Assembly: GCA_021812785.1 (NCBI GenBank)
Contig: JAKAMR010000023.1
Location: 1-29,102, forward strand
Direction of reading: 5' to 3'
DNA length: 29,102 nucleotides
Source: Nitrospirota bacterium
Lineage (GTDB): Bacteria; Nitrospirota; Thermodesulfovibrionia; Thermodesulfovibrionales; JdFR-88
Positions 8,036 through 16,507 of the stretch are shown piece after piece (position 1 is the stretch's first letter; each line of letters begins with the position of its first letter). The translations under genes were made by a program, and so were the position numbers. The notes below the pieces were generated by a model. That model searched no databases. It was not told the DNA's origin and saw only the letters and a list, made by a program, of their open reading frames with translations.

Positions 8036-8650
8036 CTATATTCTGCCCTTCGTGGAAGGGGGCTCCTTTTTCGCCCTGGGGTCCACGGAGACGGCGTTCA
8101 TCAGCGCCTGCCCTATGGCCTTGAATACGGCCTCCACCATGTGGTGCAGGTTTCTGCCATAGGGGACATCGACGTGCATCGTTATACCCGCGTTTGAAAC
8201 GAAGGCCTGCAGGAAATCTTCCACCAGATCGGCCTCAAAATCCTTTATGCGCTGCCTTTTGGGATAGGAGACACGGTATACAAGATAAGGCCTTCCGCTT
8301 ATATCCAGGCTCACCTGGGCCAGCGCCTCATCCATCGGCACAGAAGCGAACCCGTACCTGCGTATGCCTTTCATGGCTCCGAGGGCCTCTTTGAGCGCCT
8401 TGCCCGCCACTATCCCCACGTCTTCCACCGTGTGATGATAGTCCACATCCAGGTCTCCTGCCGCCTGAAGCCTCATGTCCATAAGCCCGTGCCTGCACAT
8501 AAGCGATATCATGTGGTCAAAAAAAGGCATTCCGGTTCTGACCTTGTAATCCCCCTTGCCGTCCAGGTCCAGAGAGAGCGAGATGTTCGTCTCTGCCGTC
8601 TTCCTCACCATGGAGGTCTTTCTTCCCTTTTTCTCCGCCGCCCTTTTCAT
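8036..8650 (-). CDS. hisB: Imidazoleglycerol-phosphate dehydratase
   Basis: 204 aa, histidine biosynthesis: IGP to imidazole-acetol phosphate. This is the monofunctional form, with no phosphatase domain. Metal and substrate motifs: FFDHM (H46), HHTVED (H72, H73, E76), EDFL near 144 and HHMVEAVFKA (H169, H170, E173). The protein ends in the usual PSTKG-type tail. The first 14 residues (MKRAAEKKGRKTSM) are an extra basic leader; the family normally begins close to VRKTAETNI, so a later start is possible (the ATG within TSMVRK). The start at 8650 overlaps the hisC stop by 4 bp (ATGA), which supports it. Confidence 0.96.
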   Translation of the reverse strand: MKRAAEKKGRKTSMVRKTAETNISLSLDLDGKGDYKVRTGMPFFDHMISLMCRHGLMDMRLQAAGDLDVDYHHTVEDVGIVAGKALKEALGAMKGIRRYGFASVPMDEALAQVSLDISGRPYLVYRVSYPKRQRIKDFEADLVEDFLQAFVSNAGITMHVDVPYGRNLHHMVEAVFKAIGQALMNAVSVDPRAKKEPPSTKGRI

Positions 8651-9786
8651 CCTTTTTTTGCCTCTTTTTCAATCTCTTTCTCTTTTTTTATCTCAATGTG
8701 GGAGCCTTCCGCCCGATTTTTAATGTGGGGGTCTTCAACCCAGGCAGCCCGGTTTTTTATGGCCTTCAGGAAAGCGTCATTTTCCTTCCTTGAACCGATG
8801 GTGACCCTCAGATAGCCTTCCATCGGGCCCGAAAAATTCCTTAAAAGGACCCCCTCGCAGATGGCCCCACAGTATATGCTCTCCGCCCTTGGCGAATGGA
8901 ACAGGATAAAATTGGCATCCGAGGGATAAACGGTGATGCCCTCTATCTTCCGCAGCTCCTTAAACACCCTGTGTCTTTCAGAGACGATCTTTTTCACGCC
9001 CTCCCCCATGCCTGTTCCACCGAGGGCCCGGACAGCGATAGCCTGGGAAAACGAGTTCACGTTGAAAGGCAGCCTCGTCTTGTTCACCTCTTTTATCAGG
9101 TGCGGGTTTGCTACAAGAAAACCGATCCTCAGCGCGGCCAGCCCAACCTTTGAAAGCGTCATCAGCACAGCCAGGTTCTCATACCGGTTCAGAAGCGGCA
9201 GGAAGCTTTTTTCCCCAGAGAACGCCTGATAGGCCTCATCGACCACCACAATGCCTTTAACATTCTCGATTATGTTTACTATCTTTTCCCAGGAAAAACT
9301 GTTGCCAGTGGGGTTATTGGGCCTGCTGATGAAGACGATCTTGCCCTTTTCTTTCCTGAACGCCTTTATCAGCCGTGCGTCGTCTATATCGAAATCCGGC
9401 CCGAGAGGGACCTCGATCACATTTTCTCCAAGGGCCTGGGCGATCTTCCCGTACATTGAAAAAGTGGGGCACGGATAAACGACGGGCCCGCCGAAGGCGC
9501 ATATCAGGTTGTAGATTATCTCATCGGAGCCATTCCCGTGGAGTATGCGGTCTATGTCCCTGAGCTTTGGAGGCAGCATCCGTTTCGCGAAGGCCCGCCT
9601 CAGGTCCACAGCAAGGGGGTCCGGATACCGGTTTGTCTTTACCGATCTAAGAAGCCCGGCGTTCAGGGGTTCCGGGTAGGGGCTTTCGTTGGCATCCAGC
9701 TTCACACGGCATGCCGCCCCCGTCGCGTCATAGGGTTTCAAGGCCAGGATGTTGGGCCTGACCAGTTTTTTTATATAAGAGGGCAC
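8647..9786 (-). CDS. hisC: Histidinol-phosphate aminotransferase
   Basis: 379 aa, class I/II PLP aminotransferase: imidazole-acetol phosphate plus glutamate to histidinol phosphate. Motifs: LDANESPYP (30-38), YPDP (54-57), GNGSDE (84-89), NNPTG (157-161), VVDEAY (Asp183 for the PLP ring nitrogen), the PLP lysine K213 in TLSKVGLAALRIGF, and FILFHSPRA near the C-terminus. The start is GTG; AGGAGG is too far upstream (about 26 nt) to be an ordinary Shine-Dalgarno, so initiation is uncertain. The C-terminus carries an extra Lys/Glu-rich tail of about 25 residues (EIKKEKEIEKEAKKG) beyond the normal fold, encoded by a purine tract. hisB follows with ATGA overlap. Confidence 0.95.
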   Translation of the reverse strand: MPSYIKKLVRPNILALKPYDATGAACRVKLDANESPYPEPLNAGLLRSVKTNRYPDPLAVDLRRAFAKRMLPPKLRDIDRILHGNGSDEIIYNLICAFGGPVVYPCPTFSMYGKIAQALGENVIEVPLGPDFDIDDARLIKAFRKEKGKIVFISRPNNPTGNSFSWEKIVNIIENVKGIVVVDEAYQAFSGEKSFLPLLNRYENLAVLMTLSKVGLAALRIGFLVANPHLIKEVNKTRLPFNVNSFSQAIAVRALGGTGMGEGVKKIVSERHRVFKELRKIEGITVYPSDANFILFHSPRAESIYCGAICEGVLLRNFSGPMEGYLRVTIGSRKENDAFLKAIKNRAAWVEDPHIKNRAEGSHIEIKKEKEIEKEAKKG

Positions 9787-9899
9787 TTTTACAGAAGAAG
9801 GCCCTTCAGATCCTCCTGCTTTTGAGCCCTTTCTCTTGATGGTGGGAGGATTTTTTACCTGTAATTTTTTTATTTTTTGAAACCCCCTTTAAGGGGAAA

Positions 9900-11003
9900 T
9901 TATAACATGATTTTATCAAGGTAACTTTCGAATTCCATGGCAACGGTGCTCCATGTGTTGTCCGCGGCGAATTTGAGGCCCTTTGCGCCCATCTGCCGCC
10001 TCAAAGGATCATTGTTTCCTAAAAATTTTATCTTCTCTGCCAGGTCTTTGCTGTCACCCATCCGGAAATTTACCGCAAACCCGGCATTCACGGCAAAACC
10101 CAGTTCCGGGATATCGCTGGCAACGGCGGGGGTGGCGCCCGCGGCGGACTCCAGAAGGACTATCCCGTAGCCTTCAAACCTTGAAGGCAGAACGAACAGC
10201 TTGGCCTTCCGCATCAGCTCCATCTTTCTTTCTCCGGAGACAAAACCGGCAAATTCCACATTATCAAGGCCAAGTTCTTTTTGCATCTTTTTGAGTTTTT
10301 CCTCGTCCGGGCCCCTTCCGGCGATGATCAGCCTTTCAGACGGCAGAAGCCGCATCGCCTCCAAAAGCGTGTCCAGCCCCTTGTTCTTTTTGTGCAGCCT
10401 TCCGGCAAAAAAAAGAAAAGTTTCTTTCTCTTCAGGCGGCGGCCCGGCCAGGACCTCTTCGTCTATGCCGTTTGAAATTATAATGGCGTTCACGCCGAAC
10501 TTCCTTCTTGTCCCTTCCGATACGGTGATTATGTTTTTGAAAAATTTAGGATAGAACTTCTCTATGAGATAAAAAGGCAGCCCCGGCAAAATATACCACC
10601 TTCTGAGGATGCCCGCCCCCTCCCGGTGGTTCAGATGCAGAATAACCGGTTTTTTCCTTACGGCCAGAAGCGAAAAGATCGGGTTCCAGGGGGCAAAGTC
10701 CTCCACAACGATGTCCGTCTGACCGCCGTGTTCCTTCAAAAACCTGAAGGCGCTCGCGGCATAGCAGAAGGTGCTCAGAACATAATTGTTTTTTTTAGAA
10801 CCGATGAAATGAAACCGGATGCCGTCCGCAATATGATCTTGGGCCCCGGGGTAACTGCCGCTTACAACGGTTATCTCATGCCTTTGGGCAAGCCGCTTGT
10901 ATATCTCAAAAATCCGGACGGCCCCGCCGCCCCCCACCCACGGGTTGCCCACATGATCATAGATAAAATGGAATATGCGCACCTGTTTATGCCCTCCAGG
11001 CAT
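9900..11003 (-). CDS. Glycosyltransferase family 4 protein
   Basis: 367 aa, GT-B fold. The N-terminal acceptor domain (residues 1-175) has an early glycine-rich stretch (GNPWVGGGGAVR). The C-terminal nucleotide-sugar domain (about 190-360) has FFAGRLHKKNKGLDTLLEA, LIIAGRGPDEEKL, VEFAGFVSGE and the retaining-GT EX7E pattern in SRFEGYGIVLLESAAGATPAVASDI. Probably cytoplasmic and involved in a surface polysaccharide or glycolipid; the sugar and acceptor cannot be told. It stands alone, with hisC 113 bp downstream on the same strand. The ATG at 11003 has no strong Shine-Dalgarno; a later GTG (the residue in KQVRIFHF) would also fit. Confidence 0.92.
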   Translation of the reverse strand: MPGGHKQVRIFHFIYDHVGNPWVGGGGAVRIFEIYKRLAQRHEITVVSGSYPGAQDHIADGIRFHFIGSKKNNYVLSTFCYAASAFRFLKEHGGQTDIVVEDFAPWNPIFSLLAVRKKPVILHLNHREGAGILRRWYILPGLPFYLIEKFYPKFFKNIITVSEGTRRKFGVNAIIISNGIDEEVLAGPPPEEKETFLFFAGRLHKKNKGLDTLLEAMRLLPSERLIIAGRGPDEEKLKKMQKELGLDNVEFAGFVSGERKMELMRKAKLFVLPSRFEGYGIVLLESAAGATPAVASDIPELGFAVNAGFAVNFRMGDSKDLAEKIKFLGNNDPLRRQMGAKGLKFAADNTWSTVAMEFESYLDKIML

Positions 11004-11036
11004 CGAATGTGAGGATTTCTTGATCTATCATGTTCG

Positions 11037-11062
11037 CTCGCTTGCCCTTCGGGATACGCTCG
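11037..11062 (+). repeat. 26-bp dispersed repeat, copy 1
   Basis: Begins CTCGCTTGCCCTTCGGG and ends ACGCTCG. It matches the reverse complement of 21297-21322 with one mismatch. It lies between the glycosyltransferase and TPR genes. Confidence 0.7.
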
Positions 11063-11065
11063 CCA

Positions 11066-11099
11066 TTTATTTTAACAGACCTTTTATTTTAACAGACCT
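11066..11099. repeat. Perfect 17-bp tandem duplication
   Basis: TTTATTTTAACAGACCT occurs twice without a gap (11066-11082 and 11083-11099). Confidence 0.9.
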
Positions 11100-11248
11100 T
11101 TACTACCGGTAAAACTAAAGGCGGGCAAACTTTTGCGGCCCTACGGATCTTTTTGCGCGGGCGGGCGGTATTTTCCCCCTCTGCACCCTCTACCCCGGAC
11201 CTTATTGCTGGGTTGCCGGTTTTTTTATTTTTGTGCGATAATTCAAGA

Positions 11249-13006
11249 ATGAAGAAGTTCCTATTGCTTTCCGTCTTGATTCTTGTCTCCTGCTTATCCC
11301 TCATGGCTCCTGCCGCCGGGGCGTCGAACATGGCATCAAACGGGCCGGGGGCGCAGTCTTCCGCCTCGGGGGTCCGGCCTTCCCCAACTGCGGCGCTGTC
11401 AAATGCGGTGCCGGACGGCAATTCGTCCTATGAGTTCATCCTGGGCTATCAGGCGGAGCTTTCCGGCAAATGGGAAGATGCCGCGGGCTATTACCAAAAG
11501 GCGCTGCAAATGGACCCTTCCTCCTCCACTTTGAGATTGCAGCTTGGGGTCGTTTTGCTCAAATTGGGCAGGTTCAAGGACGCCGCTGCCGTGGTGCAGG
11601 AGGTGACAAAAGAGGACCCTTCCAATATAAAGGCCCTTTTCCTTCTGGGCGAGCTTTACAATGGGCAGGGGCGCAGGGACGACGCCATTTCCGTTTATGA
11701 GAAGATCCTCAAGGCAGACCCGGTCAACGAGAACGCCCTGCTGCTCGCAGGTGTCCTTCGGGCCTCCAAGGGCGATTACGTGGAAGGGCAGTCCATGCTG
11801 CTGAAGATCATCGACCGGAACAAAAAAAACGTCATGGCATACTATTACCTGGGGCTCATAAATTTCGACCTCAAGGATTACACCAAGGCCGGCGAGTATT
11901 TTGGCGATGTGCTCAGATTAAGGCCGGGCTCCGAAAGCGCAAGCTTTTACATGGGCCTCATAAGCGAGATAAAGGGCGACATCAATGCCGCCAGGGACTA
12001 TTACAAGGCCGCCATCCTGGCAAACCCGCGCAATACGGAGGCAAGAGACAGGCTTGGGCAGTTGTACATCCGGACCAAGGAAAAGAAAAAGGCCATCCGG
12101 CAGTACGAGAAGATAAAGGCCATGGAGCCGGGCAATACCGATGTCTACAAGAGGCTTGCGGTGCTCTACATGGAAAGCGGCGACTTCGACAAGGCCGTCC
12201 TGGAATTAAGGTCGATACTCTCCAAAGACCCGAATGATGTCCACGCCAGGTATTATCTGGCCTATGCCCTGGAAGAGCTTAAAAGGCCGCAGGACGCCAA
12301 GGCCGAGCTGGACAAGGTGCTGAAAGCGGAGCCGGGAGACACCCAGGCCCTGCTTTTCATGGGCGGGCTGCTGACCGAGCTGGGGCAAAATGACCAGGCC
12401 ATCGCCATCTATAAAAAACTGCTTAGCCTGGACAAAGGGAAATCGGACGTATACATCTATCTGGGCTCCCTCTACATGGATTCCAAAGATTACACGGCGG
12501 CCGGGTCCGTCTTTTCCGAAGGCCTGAACAGGTTCCCGAATGACGGCGAGCTCCATTTCTACATGGGCATGCTTTACGAGAAGACCGGCAGGTTTGACGA
12601 CATGGTGGCCCAACTCAAGCGGGTCCTCCAGATAAATCCCTCGCACGCCGATGCCCTTAACTACCTGGGATACAGCTATGCCGAAAAGGGGATCAACCTG
12701 GACGAAGCGCTTTCGATGGTTGAGAAGGCGATGAAACTGAAACCCGGAAGCGGCTATATCACCGACAGCCTGGGGTGGATCTATTACAAGATGGGGAAGT
12801 TCAACCACGCCCTGACGGAGCTTACCCTCGCGGTGGGGCTTGATAAAGAGGACCCCGTTATCCTGGAACACCTTGGCGATGTCTATAGATCCTTGAACAG
12901 GAAACAGGACGCCCTCAACGCATGGGAAAAGTCCATAGAATTCGGCGCGAAGGAAACCGGCCTGAGGGAAAGAGTGGAAAAAAAGATAAAAGAGATACAG
13001 AAGTAG
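11249..13006 (+). CDS. Exported tetratricopeptide-repeat protein
   Basis: 585 aa from the ATG at 11249; the frame is open further left, but only this start gives a proper signal sequence (MKKFLLLSVLILVSC...AGA|SN). LVSC at residues 12-15 could be a lipobox, so it may be a lipoprotein; this is unresolved. From about residue 45 to the end it is nearly all 34-residue TPR units (roughly 14-15), for example AGYYQKALQMDPSSSTLRLQLGVV and NYLGYSYAEKGINLDEALSM. It ends in a charged helix. Likely a periplasmic or outer-membrane scaffold for protein-protein contacts. It is 22 bp upstream of ispE and probably cotranscribed; the partner is unknown. Confidence 0.9.
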   Translation: MKKFLLLSVLILVSCLSLMAPAAGASNMASNGPGAQSSASGVRPSPTAALSNAVPDGNSSYEFILGYQAELSGKWEDAAGYYQKALQMDPSSSTLRLQLGVVLLKLGRFKDAAAVVQEVTKEDPSNIKALFLLGELYNGQGRRDDAISVYEKILKADPVNENALLLAGVLRASKGDYVEGQSMLLKIIDRNKKNVMAYYYLGLINFDLKDYTKAGEYFGDVLRLRPGSESASFYMGLISEIKGDINAARDYYKAAILANPRNTEARDRLGQLYIRTKEKKKAIRQYEKIKAMEPGNTDVYKRLAVLYMESGDFDKAVLELRSILSKDPNDVHARYYLAYALEELKRPQDAKAELDKVLKAEPGDTQALLFMGGLLTELGQNDQAIAIYKKLLSLDKGKSDVYIYLGSLYMDSKDYTAAGSVFSEGLNRFPNDGELHFYMGMLYEKTGRFDDMVAQLKRVLQINPSHADALNYLGYSYAEKGINLDEALSMVEKAMKLKPGSGYITDSLGWIYYKMGKFNHALTELTLAVGLDKEDPVILEHLGDVYRSLNRKQDALNAWEKSIEFGAKETGLRERVEKKIKEIQK

Positions 13007-13028
13007 AGAAAAGAAGAGAAATCCCCCT

Positions 13029-13907
13029 ATGTTCACCCTGCCCGCCCCCGCAAAGATAAACTGGTTTCTGTTCGTGCCCGGAAAAAGGGACGATGGCTAT
13101 CATGAGATCCGGTCCCTGATGCAGTGCGTGGACCTTGCAGACCAGCTGAGCTTCGAGGCCGCGGACACGCTTTCCCTGGAGGCCAACTGTTCCATCCCCA
13201 CATATGACAATGCCGTCTGGAGGGCCGCTCTCCTGCTGAAAGAGCATGCGGGCATCGACAAGGGAGCAAGGATCTCGCTTAAAAAAAATGTCCCCATGGA
13301 AGCGGGCCTTGGAGGCGGCAGCTCGGACGCTGCCAGCGCCCTGATGGGCTTAAACAGGCTTTGGGAACTGGGCCTTTCCGGCGGCGAGCTCTCCCGCCTC
13401 GGGGCGAAGCTGGGCTCCGATGTGCCTTTCTTCCTCGGCGCGCGCTGTTCGCTTGTCTCCGGACGGGGGGAGATCACCGAGCCCGTAGGGCTTGGAAGGT
13501 CCTTTGCCCTTCTCCTCGTAAAGCCCTCATTCGGCGTGCCGACCCCATGGGCTTACCGGGCGCTTTCACGCTATACCGGGTTGACAAATGCCCGCAACAA
13601 TATTAAACTGTTCATTCGCGCTCTCAAGGATGGGGATCTGGAAAGTCTGGACACCTCGGGCGGAAACGATCTTGAGACCGGAGTGCTGCCGGCCTACCCG
13701 GAGATAAGCCGCATAAAAGACGCCCTTAAACGGGAAGGGGCTTCATACGTCATGATGAGCGGCAGCGGCTCCACTGTTTTTGGCGTTTTCCGGAACCAGG
13801 AGGCCGCCAGGCGGGCGGCCAGGAAGATGTCCTGGTGGTGCAGGATCGCAAGTACAGTCTGCGCAGATGGCGGTATGGACGGGGCAGCGGGGCAAACGGG
13901 GGCATGA
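13029..13907 (+). CDS. ispE: 4-diphosphocytidyl-2-C-methyl-D-erythritol kinase
   Basis: 292 aa GHMP kinase of the MEP isoprenoid pathway; it phosphorylates CDP-ME at the 2-hydroxyl. Substrate motif PAPAKINWFL (K9, N11), GYHEIRSLMQ, ATP loop PMEAGLGGGSSDAA (89-102), catalytic Asp131 in LGSDVPFFL, and the C-terminal MMSGSGSTVFGVF. Length is normal for the family. The ATG at 13029 has only a weak purine-rich Shine-Dalgarno. It lies between the TPR gene and tRNA-Gln, in an arrangement (ispE, tRNA-Gln, prs, rplY, pth) that I recall from several Gram-negative lineages. Confidence 0.96.
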   Translation: MFTLPAPAKINWFLFVPGKRDDGYHEIRSLMQCVDLADQLSFEAADTLSLEANCSIPTYDNAVWRAALLLKEHAGIDKGARISLKKNVPMEAGLGGGSSDAASALMGLNRLWELGLSGGELSRLGAKLGSDVPFFLGARCSLVSGRGEITEPVGLGRSFALLLVKPSFGVPTPWAYRALSRYTGLTNARNNIKLFIRALKDGDLESLDTSGGNDLETGVLPAYPEISRIKDALKREGASYVMMSGSGSTVFGVFRNQEAARRAARKMSWWCRIASTVCADGGMDGAAGQTGA

Positions 13908-13928
13908 TGAAATTTTTAGGCGTGCGTT

Positions 13929-14003
13929 TGGGGCGTCGACAAACGGCAAGTCAGGAGATTTTGGATCTCCCATTTGGAGGTTCGAATCCTCCCGCCCCAG
14001 CCA
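13929..14003 (+). tRNA. tRNA-Gln (anticodon UUG)
   Basis: 75 nt with encoded CCA. Acceptor arm TGGGGCG (13929-13935) pairs with CGCCCCA (13993-13999), G is the discriminator, and CCA is 14001-14003. Anticodon stem GGAGA / TCTCC with loop TTTTGGA gives UUG. T arm GGAGG-TTCGAAT-CCTCC. It reads CAA/CAG glutamine codons and sits 21 bp after ispE. Confidence 0.96.
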
Positions 14004-14094
14004 TTTAGCCTTGTAAAAAATTTTAGAAGCAGAAAAAGAAAAAATCTCTTTTTTAAATTTATACAGAAACTGAAAGGAAGCGGGAATTTATTTT

Positions 14095-15036
14095 ATGCCG
14101 GTAGGCATCAGGATAGTTTCGGGCAACTCGCACAAAGCGCTCGCAAATGCAATCGCAAAGAGCATGGGAGTCCAATTGAGCGACGCCACCATAACCAACT
14201 TCAGCGACGGAGAGATAATGCTGCAGATAAACGAAAACGTCCGCGGAGCGGATGTTTTCGTGATACAGTCCACCTGCATGCCGGTCAACGAAAATCTCAT
14301 GGAGTTGCTTCTGATGTTTGACGCCCTGAAGCGGGCCTCCGCCGGACGGATAACTGCGGTGATGCCCTATTACGGATACGCCAGGCAGGACAGGAAGGTG
14401 CAGCCCAGGGTTCCGATATCATCAAAGCTCGTGGCCGACCTCCTTACCGTGGCCGGAGCGAACAGGCTTCTGACCATAGACTTGCACGCGGGGCAGATCC
14501 AGGGTTTTTTCAACATCCCGGTGGATCATCTCTATGCCTCCCCGGTGCTTTTCGACTACATAAGGGGCTGCCATTTCAAGGACCTGGTCATCGTATCTCC
14601 AGACGCCGGCGGAGTGGAACGGGCAAGGAACTTCGCCAAAAGGCTCAATGCATCCATAGCCATCATAGACAAGCGCCGTGAGGCCGCAAACGTGTCCCAG
14701 GTAATGAACGTGGTCGGGGCCGTTGAGGGCAGGGACGTAATGCTTTTGGATGATATGATAGACACCGCGGGCACCATAACACAGGCCGCTAACGCCCTGA
14801 AGCAGAAAGGGGCAAGGAAGGTCTGTGCCGCCTGCACTCACGCTGTTCTTTCCGGCCCGGCGGTAGACCGTCTTAACAACTCCGCCATCGAGGAGCTGAT
14901 AGTGACTGACACCATACCGCTGGACAGCAAGAGGGCGCAATGCCCGAAACTGAAGGTGCTCTCAGTCGCACCCCTCTTTGCCGAAGCGATAAAAAGGATT
15001 CATGAGGAATCCTCGATAAGTTCTCTTTTTGTCTGA
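14095..15036 (+). CDS. prs: Ribose-phosphate pyrophosphokinase
   Basis: 313 aa, full length. Makes PRPP from ribose-5-phosphate and ATP, the precursor for histidine, purines, pyrimidines and NAD, which links it to hisB/hisC and nadB in this window. Motifs: [30 protein letters not shown] (ATP/flexible loop), [13 protein letters not shown] (catalytic/metal His), [12 protein letters not shown], and the PRPP-binding loop [14 protein letters not shown]. The ATG at 14095 is the family start; the Shine-Dalgarno (AAGGAAG) is about 15 nt away, rather far. The following gene rplY begins 16 bp later. Confidence 0.97.
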   Translation: MPVGIRIVSGNSHKALANAIAKSMGVQLSDATITNFSDGEIMLQINENVRGADVFVIQSTCMPVNENLMELLLMFDALKRASAGRITAVMPYYGYARQDRKVQPRVPISSKLVADLLTVAGANRLLTIDLHAGQIQGFFNIPVDHLYASPVLFDYIRGCHFKDLVIVSPDAGGVERARNFAKRLNASIAIIDKRREAANVSQVMNVVGAVEGRDVMLLDDMIDTAGTITQAANALKQKGARKVCAACTHAVLSGPAVDRLNNSAIEELIVTDTIPLDSKRAQCPKLKVLSVAPLFAEAIKRIHEESSISSLFV

Positions 15037-15052
15037 AGGAGGTTTTTAAAAA

Positions 15053-15706
15053 ATGGAAAAGACTAGCATAAAGGCTGAAAAAAGAGAGGTCTCCGGCAAG
15101 GGCATCGCCAGGTCCTTGAGAAGGAAAGGCTTGATCCCCGGCGTCATTTACAGGGAGGGGAAATCGCTCCCCATACAACTGGACAAACCCGAGCTTTTGC
15201 GCTTCCTGCACAGGTCGGGCGGTGAGCAGGTTATCGTGAACCTCCAGTTCCCGGACGGAGACAACCGCCTGGCCCTGGTGAAGAACTACCAGGTGGACCC
15301 CGTAAACAGGGAACTGCTCCACACGGACTTCTTTGAGGTGTCCCTTAAGGAAACGATAAAGGTCGTGGCTGCGGTGCATATCATGGGTGAACCGATAGGC
15401 GTCAAGAGGGAAGGCGGAGCGCTCCAGTACGGCATCTCCCAGATAGAGATAGAGTGCCTTCCGGACAACATTCCCGGACACATCAATGTGGATGTCTCTG
15501 AGCTTGGGGCTGGCCATTCCATCCACGTTCGCGATCTGAGCCTCCCGGAGGGTGTAAAGGTGCTCACCCATGGTGAAGAGATGATAGCCACCGTGGCCCT
15601 GCCCAAGGAAGAGGAGGCAGCGCCCAGCGCCGCTCCCGCCGAGCCCGAAGTCATAAAGAAGGGCAAGGAGAAGGAAGAGGGCGAGGGGAAGGCCGAGAAG
15701 AAGTAG
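15053..15706 (+). CDS. rplY: Ribosomal protein bL25, long Ctc/TL5 form
   Basis: 217 aa, binds 5S rRNA in the large subunit. N-terminal 5S-binding domain, residues 1-95 (REVSGKGIARSLRRKGLIPGVIY; DFFEV near 98), followed by the C-terminal beta domain (about 100-185: IMGEPIGVKREGGALQ, LPDNIPGHINVDVSEL, HVRDLSLPEGVKVL) of the Ctc/TL5 type, then an acidic-lysine tail (KGKEKEEGEGKAEKK). A good Shine-Dalgarno (AAGGAGG, about 15036-15042) supports the ATG. It stops with TAG, and pth continues in the same reading frame 12 codons later. Confidence 0.96.
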   Translation: MEKTSIKAEKREVSGKGIARSLRRKGLIPGVIYREGKSLPIQLDKPELLRFLHRSGGEQVIVNLQFPDGDNRLALVKNYQVDPVNRELLHTDFFEVSLKETIKVVAAVHIMGEPIGVKREGGALQYGISQIEIECLPDNIPGHINVDVSELGAGHSIHVRDLSLPEGVKVLTHGEEMIATVALPKEEEAAPSAAPAEPEVIKKGKEKEEGEGKAEKK

Positions 15707-15742
15707 CCTTTTTGCCGGAAACAGGCGATACAGAAAAAGACC

Positions 15743-16303
15743 TTGTGGCTTGTAGCAGGGCTTGGAAACCCTGACAGAAAATATCTGAAGACCCGCCATA
15801 ACGCGGGCTTCCTGGCGGCCGATGAGCTTGCGCGCCTGCTGGGCGCGCAGTGGGAGCCGGGCCCCAAAAAAGTGGAATGCATGATGGCCAGGGCCGCGGC
15901 AGGCGGCCTTGAGGTGCTCATTCTAAAACCCCTCACCTATATGAACTTAAGCGGCACCGCCGTAAGAGAAGTCCTCAAAAAAAACAATATCTCCCCCGCG
16001 GACCTTATCGTCATCCATGACGATATAGACCTGGATGTCGCAAAGATAAGGATAAGGAAAAACGGCTCCGCCGGAGGCCACCGCGGGGTGGATTCCATAA
16101 TCCGGGAGACCGGCACAAGGGATTTCATAAGGGTGAAGATAGGGGTTGGCAGGGACCCTTCCACCCCAGCCGATGTCTACGTCCTCCAGAAGTTCAGCAA
16201 AAGCGAGGCCCCGCTCATCGAAGAGGCGGCCGCACAGGCCGCACAGGCCGCCATTGACGTGATCACGCACGGCGTGGGCGCGGCCATGAACAAGTACAAT
16301 TAA
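15743..16303 (+). CDS. pth: Peptidyl-tRNA hydrolase
   Basis: 186 aa. Releases peptide from peptidyl-tRNA to recycle tRNA. Family landmarks: WLVAGLGNP at the N-terminus (N9), TRHNAGF (catalytic H19), LTYMNLSG (N68), IHDDIDLD (D93) and GGHRGVDSI. The only usable start is TTG at 15743: no ATG or GTG lies between the rplY TAG and this codon in frame, and it puts WLVAGLGNP at the N-terminus as in the family. No good Shine-Dalgarno is visible, so translation may depend on coupling to rplY. Its last 15 bases recur at 17710-17724. Confidence 0.94.
   Translation: MWLVAGLGNPDRKYLKTRHNAGFLAADELARLLGAQWEPGPKKVECMMARAAAGGLEVLILKPLTYMNLSGTAVREVLKKNNISPADLIVIHDDIDLDVAKIRIRKNGSAGGHRGVDSIIRETGTRDFIRVKIGVGRDPSTPADVYVLQKFSKSEAPLIEEAAAQAAQAAIDVITHGVGAAMNKYN
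16289..16303. repeat. 15-bp direct repeat, copy at the end of pth
   Basis: AACAAGTACAATTAA, which encodes the last pth residues and stop, recurs exactly at 17710-17724 on the same strand. Confidence 0.75.
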
Positions 16304-16395
16304 CAGGGATCACCCTCCCTCTGCGGCCATACAGAATTTTTACCACTAAGCAGATTTTTTCTATTTCCCTGCCAGATCTATCTCCACTGCTTCAC

Positions 16396-16426
16396 TTTAC
16401 ATACCCCTTTATAAATCTGTTATAAT
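16396..16426 (+). promoter_or_regulatory. Putative sigma-70 promoter, extended -10
   Basis: TATAAT at 16421-16426 is preceded by TGT (extended -10). TTTACA at 16396-16401 is a possible -35, but the 19-bp spacer is long; the extended -10 could compensate. It would start a transcript with a leader of about 150 nt before the response regulator. Confidence 0.5.
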
Positions 16427-16507
16427 TGCCCAAATCGGGGGTGAACTCCATTGCCGGACGGTTTCTTGAAGGGCCCGGAAACAGGCAAGAATTGAGGCAT
16501 TAAGACC

